Below are positions 24,473 to 33,186 of a stretch of DNA of 64,000 nucleotides, piece after piece. Origin of the DNA: JABMQB01 sp963678235 (lineage in GTDB: Bacteria; Bacteroidota; Bacteroidia; Bacteroidales; Prolixibacteraceae); NCBI GenBank assembly GCA_963678235.1, contig OY782766.1:3658001-3722000 (forward strand), in the 5' to 3' direction. The translations under genes and the position numbers were made by a program. The stretch's first letter is position 1. Each line of letters starts with the position of its first letter. A model generated the notes under the pieces. It worked only from the letters and a program-made list of their open reading frames with translations, was not told the DNA's origin and ran no database searches.

Positions 24473-25726
24473 TTACAATCCAAACACTTCTTTTACTTTG
24501 TCAACATAGTCCAGTTTTTCCCAGGTGAAAAGCTCCACTTCCACTTCAATTTTCCCCATGTAGGGTGACTCGAAACATTTTTTCACTGTAGTTGGTATCC
24601 TTCCCATGTGCCCATATGCTGCCGATTCCTGGTAGATAGGGTTTCTGAGTTTTAACCTTTCTTCAATGGCAATCGGGCGAAGGTCGAATATCGATTGTAT
24701 TTTTTCAGCAATTTCGCCATCGCTTAAAGCAACATTTTTTCTTCCATACGTGTTTACAAAAACCCCAACGGGTTTAGCTACGCCAATGGCATAAGCCAAT
24801 TGCACCAAAATTTCATCGGACACGCCTGCAGCCACCAGGTTTTTAGCAATATGGCGTGAAGCATAGGCTGCCGAGCGGTCAACTTTCGATGGGTCTTTCC
24901 CTGAGAATGCACCACCTCCGTGTGCGCCCCTGCCGCCATAGGTGTCAACAATAATTTTTCGTCCGGTTAATCCGGTATCGCCATGAGGTCCACCAATAAC
25001 AAATTTTCCGGTCGGGTTTACATGGTAGATAATATCATCGCCAAACAATGCCTGAATCCTTTCCGGTAATTTGGCTTTTAACCTCGGAACCAGGATTTGA
25101 ATGACATCTTCTTTAATTTTAGACAACATCGGTTCATCGTCATCAAACTCATCATGTTGAGTCGAAACAACAATGGTATGAACTTTTATTGGCGTATTGT
25201 CATCGGCATATTCAATGGTTACCTGTGACTTTGAATCCGGACGAAGATAAGTCATTACTTTTCCTTCACGCCTAATTTCTGCCAATTCGACCAAAAGCAA
25301 ATGTGAAAGCTCCAACGAAAGCGGCATATAGTTGTCGGTATCTTTGCTGGCATAACCAAACATCATTCCCTGGTCGCCTGCGCCCTGGTCATTTTTATCG
25401 GCTTTATCAACGCCTCTGTTAATGTCAGGACTCTGTTCATGTATGGCAACCAAAACGCCACACGAATCCCCGTCAAAACGGTAAGCGGCTTTCGTGTATC
25501 CAATTTTGTTGATCACATTTCTGGTTACTTCCTGTACGTCAACGTAAGATTTTGATTTCACTTCGCCTGCAACAACCACCTGTCCGGTAGTGCAAAGGGT
25601 TTCAATGGCAACTTTTGAATCTGCATCAAATGCAATTAACTGATCTAGAAGTGCATCCGATATTTGGTCAGAAACTTTGTCGGGATGACCTTCGGAAACT
25701 GATTCACTGGTAAATAAATAACTCAT
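24473..25726 (-). CDS. metK: S-adenosylmethionine synthetase
   Basis: The 417-residue protein opens LFTSESVSEGHPDKVSDQISDALLD and contains the ATP-site GAGDQGMMFGYA and the P-loop GGGAFSGKDPSKVDRSAAY, as in all MetK enzymes. It makes S-adenosylmethionine from methionine and ATP in the cytosol. Its length matches the group, somewhat longer than the 384 residues of the E. coli enzyme because of an insert after residue 220. I saw no SAM riboswitch in its leader. Confidence 0.95.
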   Translation of the reverse strand: MSYLFTSESVSEGHPDKVSDQISDALLDQLIAFDADSKVAIETLCTTGQVVVAGEVKSKSYVDVQEVTRNVINKIGYTKAAYRFDGDSCGVLVAIHEQSPDINRGVDKADKNDQGAGDQGMMFGYASKDTDNYMPLSLELSHLLLVELAEIRREGKVMTYLRPDSKSQVTIEYADDNTPIKVHTIVVSTQHDEFDDDEPMLSKIKEDVIQILVPRLKAKLPERIQALFGDDIIYHVNPTGKFVIGGPHGDTGLTGRKIIVDTYGGRGAHGGGAFSGKDPSKVDRSAAYASRHIAKNLVAAGVSDEILVQLAYAIGVAKPVGVFVNTYGRKNVALSDGEIAEKIQSIFDLRPIAIEERLKLRNPIYQESAAYGHMGRIPTTVKKCFESPYMGKIEVEVELFTWEKLDYVDKVKEVFGL

Positions 25727-25922
25727 ACTACTATGTTTTTTATCGTTTAAAACGAACTTATGTAAATAAAAAATAGTGGAGTATGTGATTTTAAGGATGG
25801 TTATATATCCGACTGCTTTAGCATTTTTTTACCGTGGTTGCAATCAATCACAAATCTATCCACTTAACGGGTCAAAAGTAAGTATCTTTTTGGATAAAAA
25901 AAAGCTTATTTAGAATTATTTT

Positions 25923-26046
25923 AAATCAGTGAGACTGTGATTTTGTTTACAAAATCATTAAGCCGAACTGATCCCGAGCGATAAACGAGGGATCTCCAGG
26001 GTTTTATTCCCCGCACCGTGCTGCGTGGAGTTTTATTCAAGAATAA
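25923..26046 (+). repeat. dispersed ~120-bp repeat, copy 2
   Basis: This aligns with the minus strand of 12198-12317 over its length. Shared blocks include GATTTTGTTT, CGAACTGATCCCGA, GGGATCTC and GCACCkTGCTGC, with a conserved central foldback. The two copies lie in opposite orientations in separate intergenic regions. Confidence 0.65.
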
Positions 26047-26091
26047 GATTATGCGCTTGTAAAATCATATTATTCTCATCGATTACGATTA

Positions 26092-26125
26092 AGGATGACA
26101 TCTCCATTGAAAGAGATGTCATCCT
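26092..26125. repeat. perfect 13-bp inverted repeat
   Basis: AGGATGACATCTC (26092-26104) and GAGATGTCATCCT (26113-26125) are exact reverse complements with an 8-base loop. There is no T tract on either side, so it is not a standard intrinsic terminator. Confidence 0.6.
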
Positions 26126-26277
26126 ATTGACAAAAACCTTCAAACCTAGAATGTTAAAACCTATTCAGTCAATTCTGCGAGAGAACGACACTGGCTTTTT
26201 GCTTTACCAAGGCGAAGAATTTCCTTATTCGAAAGAAATAAATATTTGGCCTTATCAGAAATACCTAAAAGGTTGAT

Positions 26278-26325
26278 GCGATTTCCAAACTGCATTTTTA
26301 TGGCGAACCGGAATTCACCACACCT
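26278..26325 (+). repeat. dispersed ~50-bp repeat, copy 1
   Basis: This segment matches the minus strand of 52947-52997. The blocks GATTTCCAAA and GGAATTCACCACACCT are identical and the spacing between them is nearly the same, with a two-base gap. Confidence 0.55.
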
Positions 26326-26330
26326 TAGAA

Positions 26331-27323
26331 TTATGCCATTAAGCAAAAGTCTATTCCGTTTTTATATCCTTTATCAATAAGAAAATTGGTTATTTGTTCC
26401 CTGGCGCCATAATTGGCGACCATGGCAACGATAAAGATTTTACCTGCCGATGGGACTTGGGTGTAATGCAGGGCATTTTTTGTTTTTACAACATCGATGT
26501 ATCCATCAATTTGTATTCCTTCTTTTTCAAGCAGTTTTGCCCGTTGCTTTGTTTTTCTTCCTGCGCCCCAAATCATAATGTTTGGATGAAAAACAATGTT
26601 CTGTTTTGACCATGACACAAAATATTTGGCTTTCGTTCTAAAAAATGCCTCACTTGAATAGCGTTCATCCGTTCGGGTAAGCCTGCTTGGGTAATCATGC
26701 CATTCTACAAGAGGCGCATTTATTTTTGCCATTTTTACACCTCTGTCCAAAAAACGGAGTTGCATTTCATAGTCTTCAGGGAAATCACCATGTACACATC
26801 CACCATATTTTTGGTAAATTTCCTTTTTGAAAAGCAAGGTGGGATTAATAATTGGAATTTCAATAAAGCGGTTAAGGTCAATTTCATTGGGAGAACAGAA
26901 AGAATTGGACCAATTGACAAAACGTTCAAATCCAGCAGAATTTTCAATATGCGAAATATACTTCACTTTTGATCCAACCAAACCAATCTCCTGGTTTTTC
27001 TTGAGGAATTCAACTTGCTTTTGAAGCCTTTCGGGATGTGAAATATCGTCGGCATCCATCCGTGCTATGAAGGTTCCGACCGAATTTTCCAATCCTTTAT
27101 TCATTGCATTGGCAACGCCTATCTGCTTTTCCGACAATACTTTGATCCGCTTATCTTCACGCGCTAATTTAGCAGCAATCTCACTGCTCAAATCTGTTGA
27201 GTTATTATCGACCAATAAAAGCTCAAAACTAGTAAATGTTTGCCGGAGGATGCTTTGAGCGGCATTGCAGAGTGTTTTTTCTGCATTAAAAAAAGGAAGT
27301 ATGACCGATACTTCAACCTGCAT
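26331..27323 (-). CDS. family 2 glycosyltransferase
   Basis: The 330-residue protein begins with a GT-A fold: VSVILPFFNAEKTL at 5-18, LLLVDNNSTD near 36-45, and GTFIARMDADDISHPERLQ near 83-101, whose DAD motif binds the metal and sugar nucleotide. A C-terminal extension has WGAGRKTKQRAKLLE, resembling a nucleotide-binding motif seen in some polysaccharide glycosyltransferases. It probably adds a sugar to a surface glycan. Its start lies two bases after the gldA stop, so the two are likely one transcript. Confidence 0.8.
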   Translation of the reverse strand: MQVEVSVILPFFNAEKTLCNAAQSILRQTFTSFELLLVDNNSTDLSSEIAAKLAREDKRIKVLSEKQIGVANAMNKGLENSVGTFIARMDADDISHPERLQKQVEFLKKNQEIGLVGSKVKYISHIENSAGFERFVNWSNSFCSPNEIDLNRFIEIPIINPTLLFKKEIYQKYGGCVHGDFPEDYEMQLRFLDRGVKMAKINAPLVEWHDYPSRLTRTDERYSSEAFFRTKAKYFVSWSKQNIVFHPNIMIWGAGRKTKQRAKLLEKEGIQIDGYIDVVKTKNALHYTQVPSAGKIFIVAMVANYGAREQITNFLIDKGYKNGIDFCLMA

Positions 27324-27325
27324 AA

Positions 27326-28231
27326 TTATTTGGTTAGTTGATGAAAAACGTGCTCAAGACTTTGCTGGTTTTGTTGCAAGGTTAAAATAATCAGTTTGTT
27401 TTCAACAGCAAATTGGAACAGGTTCGGCCGGATATCAGCCTCATCCATCGATTCAACTATCCATCGATTATTTTTCAAACTTAGGGAATGAACTCCTGCT
27501 ACTTTTTGCAGATCTTCTTTTTTAACTTCCTTGTCAAATTCAATGATAATTTCCTGCTTTTGTGAAATGTTGCCTTCTTTTATTTGTTCTACAGGTCCGT
27601 CAGCAATTAAAAACCCTTTATTGATGATTAGTACACGCGAACATATAGCTTCAACTTCCTGCATAATGTGCGATGATAAAAGCACCGTTTTTTCTTTGCT
27701 AATTGTACGTATCAAATTGCGGATTTCTTCCAATTGGTTAGGATCAAGCCCTGTTGTTGGTTCATCGAGTATTAAAACCGAAGGATCGTGTATCAATGCC
27801 TGGGCAAGTCCTACACGTTGCCGATAGCCTTTTGAAAGCGCGCCTATTTTTTTATGTTGTTCATTGCCTAATCCGGTGAGCTCAATAATATCAGCCACCT
27901 TCTTTTTTTTGTTTCTTAGCTGATACAACCCTGCAACAAATTGAAGGTATTCTTTAATGTATAGGTCGGTATATAAAGGATTATGCTCGGGTAAATAGCC
28001 AATATTTTTGCGAATAGAAGGATTTTCGGTTTTTACCAATTCGTTATTAACGAATACTTCCCCGGAATTTGCCTGTACATATCCGGTAATAATTTTCATC
28101 ATTGTTGACTTGCCCGCACCGTTGGGTCCGAGAAAACCTACCAACTCTCCTTTATCTATCGAAAAGCTAACGTTATCAAGGGCTTTCTGGTTACCATAAG
28201 CCTTTGTTATGTCTTTGATTAGTATGCTCAT
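27326..28231 (-). CDS. gldA: GldA-like ABC transporter ATP-binding subunit
   Basis: The 301-residue protein is an ABC ATPase: Walker A GPNGAGKST near 35-43, signature LSKGYRQRVGLAQAL near 133-147, Walker B VLILDEPTTGLDPNQ near 151-165 and the switch His in LLSSHIMQEVE. The sequence around GYLPEHNPLYTDLYIKEYL is typical of GldA, the ATPase of the GldAFG transporter needed for gliding and type 9 secretion in Flavobacteria. Partners gldF and gldG are not in the window. In non-gliding Bacteroidota the name may simply mark a housekeeping exporter. Confidence 0.75.
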   Translation of the reverse strand: MSILIKDITKAYGNQKALDNVSFSIDKGELVGFLGPNGAGKSTMMKIITGYVQANSGEVFVNNELVKTENPSIRKNIGYLPEHNPLYTDLYIKEYLQFVAGLYQLRNKKKKVADIIELTGLGNEQHKKIGALSKGYRQRVGLAQALIHDPSVLILDEPTTGLDPNQLEEIRNLIRTISKEKTVLLSSHIMQEVEAICSRVLIINKGFLIADGPVEQIKEGNISQKQEIIIEFDKEVKKEDLQKVAGVHSLSLKNNRWIVESMDEADIRPNLFQFAVENKLIILTLQQNQQSLEHVFHQLTK

Positions 28232-28286
28232 AATTAATTAACGTAAACAAAAATAATCTATTCTTTTTATTTTAGGTACTTTGGAT

Positions 28287-28294
28287 TAAATTTG
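28287..28294 (+). promoter_or_regulatory. -7 promoter box of ispG
   Basis: TAAATTTG matches TAnnTTTG exactly and lies 26 bp before the ispG ATG. The -33 element is not clear. Confidence 0.4.
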
Positions 28295-28320
28295 CAGTTC
28301 AGCAAATCAGATTGTGAAGT

Positions 28321-30180
28321 ATGAAGGACTTACATTTTAATTACATAAAGGACCTTACCAAATACGAACGTCAACATACATCTGTGGTAAATATTGGCAA
28401 TACACCAATGGGGGGGAACAACCCTATTCGTATCCAATCAATGACCGACACAGATACGCGTGACACCGAAGCTACTGTTAATCAGATAATAAGTATTATA
28501 AGGGCTGGAGCCGATTACGTTCGGGTAACGGTTAAAGGAATTCACGATGCTGAGAATCTTAAGAATATTAAAAAGGAACTGGTTGCAAGGGGGTATAATA
28601 CACCTTTAATTGCCGATATTCATTTTAATCCTAAATTGGCTGAAATTGCAGCAAAATATGTATTGAAAATCCGAATCAATCCTGGTAATTTTTACGATAA
28701 ACGCGCTCAATTCAAACATGTTTTGTACAACGATGAAGAGTATAAGGCTGAATTGGTGAAAATTGAACAACAGTTTAAGCCATTCCTGAAAATGTTGAAA
28801 GAAACCAAAACCGCCCTTCGGATTGGCGCAAACCAAGGTTCCTTGTCCGATAGGATAATGAGCAGATATGGAGATACCCCGGCAGGGATTGTTGAGTCTG
28901 TGATGGAATTTTTGCGTATTTGCAAAAAGGTTGATTTTAACGACGTGGTAGTGTCGATAAAGTCGAGCAACACGCGAATCATGGTTTATACCATGCGATT
29001 GCTGAATTTCAAAATGCGACTTGAAGATATGAAATACCCGCTACACCTTGGGGTTACCGAGGCCGGGGAAGGCGAAGATGGAAGAATCAGGTCGGCTGTT
29101 GGAATTGGGGCATTATTGGCAGATGGAATTGGGGATACAATTAGGGTATCGCTCACCGAAAGCCCGGAAAAAGAAATCCCGGTGGCCCAAAAAATTATCA
29201 ACCATTTTAAGAGCTATCAAAATCATGAGCCTATAAGCGCGCCTTTGCATGCACAAACCAATCCGTTTGAATACGAACGAAGGTCAACCAGACCTGTTTT
29301 AAACATGGGCGGAAAACAGCAGCCAGTGGTGGTTGCCGACTTGGCTGATAGGTCGATTAATGAATTGCTCCCAATTCGGGGCAAACTTATCCCTGATTAT
29401 TTTTTGTCAAATAATCTGATCAAAGATATTCACGGCGAAGAGTATCCAATCATTTCATTGGAAGATTATCTGTTTGAAAGCACCAGGTGGGGAAGGATGA
29501 AATTTATCCGGACAAACAAAATGGAATTTGACCATTTTATGGATATGCATCCAGAGATTTTATTCAAACTCAAACAAACCCGAAAAACGGTTTTAATCCT
29601 TGAGAGCTTTAACAAAAACCCATATGCTGAATTAAGGGCATTTTTTATGATGCTCGAAACACATATCTGGAAAGTTCCAGTCATTCTTTATCATAAATAC
29701 AGTGAACGTAACCTGGAGGACCTTCAAATAAAGGCATCTTCTGATTTTGGTGGGTTGTTTATTGATGGTTATGGCGATGGTATTTGTATTTCAAATTCAG
29801 GGAACAACATCACGTTTACCGAATTAAAAGACCTGAGTTTTGGTATTATGCAGGCCAGTAGGATGAGGGTAACCAAAGCTGAGTTTATTTCGTGCCCGGG
29901 TTGCGGACGTACTTTATTCGACCTTCATGAAACTACTTTGAAAATCAAGGAACATTTTAGGCACCTTAACCACTTAAAAATTGGGGTCATGGGCTGTGTT
30001 GTGAATGGTCCCGGCGAGATGGGCGATGTCGATTACGGTTTTGTTGGGGTTGGCAATGGCAAGGTTAATTTGTACAAAGGACAGCAACTTACCAAGAGGC
30101 ATATCCCGTATGAAAATGCTGTTGAGGAACTGGAACAACTCATTAAAGATAACGACGATTGGATGGATCCAGAAAACTAG
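28321..30180 (+). CDS. ispG: 4-hydroxy-3-methylbut-2-en-1-yl diphosphate synthase, long form
   Basis: The 619-residue enzyme has the TIM-barrel domain (about 20-320; NPIRIQSMTDTDT, LGVTEAGEG) and, after an inserted domain of some 200 residues, the iron-sulfur domain with SCPGCGRTLFDLH and MGCVVNGPGEMGDVDYGF, whose cysteines hold a 4Fe-4S cluster. The long, plant-like architecture is usual in Bacteroidota and Chlamydiae. It catalyses the penultimate step of the methylerythritol phosphate isoprenoid pathway. The gene is divergent from gldA. Confidence 0.95.
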   Translation: MKDLHFNYIKDLTKYERQHTSVVNIGNTPMGGNNPIRIQSMTDTDTRDTEATVNQIISIIRAGADYVRVTVKGIHDAENLKNIKKELVARGYNTPLIADIHFNPKLAEIAAKYVLKIRINPGNFYDKRAQFKHVLYNDEEYKAELVKIEQQFKPFLKMLKETKTALRIGANQGSLSDRIMSRYGDTPAGIVESVMEFLRICKKVDFNDVVVSIKSSNTRIMVYTMRLLNFKMRLEDMKYPLHLGVTEAGEGEDGRIRSAVGIGALLADGIGDTIRVSLTESPEKEIPVAQKIINHFKSYQNHEPISAPLHAQTNPFEYERRSTRPVLNMGGKQQPVVVADLADRSINELLPIRGKLIPDYFLSNNLIKDIHGEEYPIISLEDYLFESTRWGRMKFIRTNKMEFDHFMDMHPEILFKLKQTRKTVLILESFNKNPYAELRAFFMMLETHIWKVPVILYHKYSERNLEDLQIKASSDFGGLFIDGYGDGICISNSGNNITFTELKDLSFGIMQASRMRVTKAEFISCPGCGRTLFDLHETTLKIKEHFRHLNHLKIGVMGCVVNGPGEMGDVDYGFVGVGNGKVNLYKGQQLTKRHIPYENAVEELEQLIKDNDDWMDPEN

Positions 30181-30274
30181 GGGATTCACTGTCTTACTTC
30201 GCGAATAGAACAATCCTTGATTAGTGATAATTTATTTAATCATTATTTTCTCAGGGTTATAAAATAATTACCAA

Positions 30275-30856
30275 ATGGCAAAAACATATTGGAAACCAGG
30301 AACTATTATTTATCCGCTACCGGCAGTAATGGTAAGTTGTGGGGAAACTCCCGAAGAACAAAACATAATTACAATTGCATGGACCGGAACCATTTGCAGC
30401 GATCCGCCAATGTGTTATATATCGGTAAGGCCATCGAGGCATTCCTACGAAATTATTAAGCGAACAGGCGAATATGTGATTAACCTTACCACCGAAAAGC
30501 TGGCAAAGGCAACCGACTGGTGTGGGTGTCGTTCGGGGAGTAAATTCAACAAATGGAAAGAAATGGGCTTAACTCCGGCTCCGGCACAACATGTCAAAGC
30601 ACCAATTATTGAAGAATCGCCGGTTAACATCGAATGCCGTGTGAAAGAAATTATCGACCTTGGGGTACACCATATGTTTATTTCAGAAGTGGTTGGTGTT
30701 TCGGTCGATGACACTTATATGGATGAAAACGAAGCATTCAGTTTTTCAAAAGCCAAACCTTTGGTGTATAGCCATGGCCATTACTTTGGTTTGGGCGAAA
30801 TCATCGGAAAATTCGGCTGGTCGGTCGAAAAAAAGAAAAAGAAGAAGAAAAAATAA
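30275..30856 (+). CDS. flavin reductase-family protein with lysine tail
   Basis: The 193-residue protein has the FMN-binding split barrel of flavin reductases: AVMVSCGE, NIITIAWTGTICSDPPMCYISVRPSRHSYEII, and GEYVINLT. Members reduce FMN with NAD(P)H or hold flavin for other reactions. It ends in eight consecutive lysines encoded by an A-rich stretch, unusual and possibly an adhesive or localisation tail or simple slippage expansion. It is separated from the Dcp gene downstream by about 100 bp. Confidence 0.75.
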   Translation: MAKTYWKPGTIIYPLPAVMVSCGETPEEQNIITIAWTGTICSDPPMCYISVRPSRHSYEIIKRTGEYVINLTTEKLAKATDWCGCRSGSKFNKWKEMGLTPAPAQHVKAPIIEESPVNIECRVKEIIDLGVHHMFISEVVGVSVDDTYMDENEAFSFSKAKPLVYSHGHYFGLGEIIGKFGWSVEKKKKKKKK

Positions 30857-30959
30857 CCTGTCAAAGATCTTTGGTTTAGTTCGTTGAACATTTTATATGC
30901 TGATTTGTAATGTATGTACAAATTACAGGACATATGTCTCGTATATAAAAACAAGAACT

Positions 30960-33050
30960 ATGAAAAATAAGGGAGTATTAATATTAATTTTCGTACTAAG
31001 TTTAGGAATGAGCAGAGCAGAAGAGAACCCGTTATTAAAGCCATTTAACGGGCCACACGAAACGGCCCCGTTTGAACAAATAAAGAATGAGCATTACATG
31101 CCGGCATTCAAAAAAGCAATTGAAGAGGGCAGGGCGGAAGTCGATAAAATTGTCAATAACACCGAAACACCTACATTTGAAAATACCATTGTTAAATTGG
31201 AAACTGCCGGTAAATTGATGGGCAGGGTTGCCGGAATATTTTTTAATGTTTTGAGTGCAGAAACCAACGATGAACTTCAGAAAATAGCGCAAGAGGTTTC
31301 TCCGATGTTGACAGAATTCCAGAACGACATCAACCTGAACCCAGTACTGTTTAGCAAAATCAAGACAGTATATGATCAAAAAGATAAATTGGACCTTTCG
31401 GTTGAAGAAAATACCCTTCTTGAAAATACTTACATCGGATTTGTGCGGAGAGGTGCAAACCTAAATGATGAGGATAAGGAAAAATTCCGCGAAATCAGTA
31501 CCGAACTTTCAAAATTAAGCCTCGAATTTGGTAACAATGTTTTGAAAGAAACCAATGCATATTCATATTTAGTAACCGATAAATCAAAATTGAGGGGCCT
31601 TCCGGAAGGTGTTTTGGAAGCTGCGGCTGCAAAGGTTGAAAAAGGTGAACAGGAAGGTTGGTTGTTTGATATTACCATGCCGAGCTATTTGCCCGTTTTA
31701 AAATATGCCGATAACCGCGAACTCCGTAAAGAGTTGTATATGGCTTATGGTTCGAAAGGTTTTAAAGGCAATGAGTTTGACAATCAGGAAAATGTAAAGA
31801 GGATTGCAGAACTTCGCTTAGAGCAGGCAAAATTATTGGGTGCAGACACCTATGCCGACTACACACTTGAGCGAAGGATGGCTATGAACCCTGCAGGTGT
31901 TTATAAGCTTTTGGACGATTTATACGATGCTTCGTATAAAGTGGCTAAAAAAGAAAAAGAAGAGCTTCAGGAATTTGCGGAGAGTTTAGGTTTTGAAGGG
32001 GAATTAATGCCATGGGATGCGAGTTATTACGCCGACAAATTAAAAATAAAGAAGTTTGATATTAACGATGAAATGTTGAAACCATACTTCGAACTGAACA
32101 ACGTTATTGACGGAGTGTTTGGTTTGGCGACCGAGCTTTACGGAATTACGTTTAAACTGAACGAAGATATCGAGGTTTACCATGAAGATGTAAAACCCTA
32201 TGAGGTATTCGATGCCGACGGAACATTTCTAGCAGTATTATATGCCGATTTTCATCCTCGAAAAGGGAAACGTGGTGGTGCCTGGATGAACGATTTCAAA
32301 TCGCAATGGGTGGAAAACGGGAAAGATTCCCGTCCGCATATCTCAATTGTGATGAATTTTACACAGCCAACCGAAACGAAACCCGCTTTGCTTACCTTCG
32401 ATGAGGTGAATACATTTTTGCACGAGTTTGGGCATGCACTGCACGGACTTTTTGCAAACTCAACCTATTCAAGTCTTTCGGGAACAAATGTTTACCGCGA
32501 TTTTGTAGAGCTTCCATCTCAAATTATGGAAAATTTTGCCGTTGAAAAAGAATTTCTCGACAGGTTTGCCAAACATTATAAAACAGGTGAAACCATTCCT
32601 GAAGAATTGGTGGAGAAAATCAAAGCTTCGGAAAACTTTATGGCCGGAAGCCTGAGCATACGTCAGTTGAGTTTCGGTTACTTAGACATGGCATGGCATA
32701 CACTCACAGAGGCATATACGGGCGATGTAAAAGAATTTGACGAAAAAGCTTGGAAGAAAACACAGCTCTATCCTGTAATTGATGAGGTTTGCATGAGCAC
32801 TCAATTTGGGCACTTGTTTTCTGGTGGTTATGCAGCTGGCTATTATGGATATAAATGGGCTGAAGTATTAGATGCCGATGCCTTTAGCCTTTTTAAAGAA
32901 AAAGGATTATTCAATAAAGAGGTTGCAGCTTCTTTCCGGAAAAACATTCTTGAAAAAGGAGGGACAGAACATCCAATGGAATTGTACAAAAAATTCAGGG
33001 GACAAGAACCAACTGTTGATGCACTGCTCGAAAGAAGTGGGTTAAACTAA
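30960..33050 (+). CDS. dcp: M3-family metallopeptidase (peptidyl-dipeptidase Dcp type), secreted
   Basis: The 696-residue protein starts at ATG 30960 with a signal peptide ending near MSRAEE, and carries the M3 zinc motif FLHEFGHALHGLF (HEFGH) with a downstream glutamate helix (FVELPSQIMENFAVE). FWxDFHPRKGKRGGAW and FGYLDMAW also match Dcp-type peptidases, which remove C-terminal dipeptides from oligopeptides. The signal peptide places it in the periplasm. A strong terminator follows. ATG 30897 upstream would add an implausible extension. Confidence 0.85.
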   Translation: MKNKGVLILIFVLSLGMSRAEENPLLKPFNGPHETAPFEQIKNEHYMPAFKKAIEEGRAEVDKIVNNTETPTFENTIVKLETAGKLMGRVAGIFFNVLSAETNDELQKIAQEVSPMLTEFQNDINLNPVLFSKIKTVYDQKDKLDLSVEENTLLENTYIGFVRRGANLNDEDKEKFREISTELSKLSLEFGNNVLKETNAYSYLVTDKSKLRGLPEGVLEAAAAKVEKGEQEGWLFDITMPSYLPVLKYADNRELRKELYMAYGSKGFKGNEFDNQENVKRIAELRLEQAKLLGADTYADYTLERRMAMNPAGVYKLLDDLYDASYKVAKKEKEELQEFAESLGFEGELMPWDASYYADKLKIKKFDINDEMLKPYFELNNVIDGVFGLATELYGITFKLNEDIEVYHEDVKPYEVFDADGTFLAVLYADFHPRKGKRGGAWMNDFKSQWVENGKDSRPHISIVMNFTQPTETKPALLTFDEVNTFLHEFGHALHGLFANSTYSSLSGTNVYRDFVELPSQIMENFAVEKEFLDRFAKHYKTGETIPEELVEKIKASENFMAGSLSIRQLSFGYLDMAWHTLTEAYTGDVKEFDEKAWKKTQLYPVIDEVCMSTQFGHLFSGGYAAGYYGYKWAEVLDADAFSLFKEKGLFNKEVAASFRKNILEKGGTEHPMELYKKFRGQEPTVDALLERSGLN

Positions 33051-33075
33051 AAATATAAATCACATACTAAATGAT

Positions 33076-33107
33076 GGGCTTTGCAAAACGCAAAGCCCTT
33101 TTTTTTT
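33076..33107 (+). terminator. terminator of the M3 peptidase gene
   Basis: GGGCTTTGC pairs perfectly with GCAAAGCCC around AAAAC and is followed by nine T residues, 25 bp after the stop. Confidence 0.9.
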
Positions 33108-33186
33108 GCATAAAATTTGGAATCAGATGCAATAAGGCAGCACTTTTTCGTTCTAGAGAATGTAGCCAACAATTAAACAAATTACA

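Larger units (their letters stand above)
25727..26330. other. 604-bp intergenic region holding two dispersed repeats and a palindrome
   Basis: Between metK and the glycosyltransferase gene (both minus strand) no credible gene is present. It contains copy 2 of the ~120-bp repeat (25923-26046), a perfect 13-bp inverted repeat (26092-26125), and copy 1 of the ~50-bp repeat (26278-26325). The first 195 bp upstream of metK hold nothing I can name. Confidence 0.5.

Noticed and set aside
25727..25922. Possible SAM riboswitch in the metK leader
   Set aside because: The expected conserved core (kink-turn and GNAACC-type segments) could not be found.
26025..26276. 83-codon plus-strand frame upstream of the glycosyltransferase end
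   Set aside because: It crosses a dispersed repeat end and a perfect palindrome; no family match and no good promoter.
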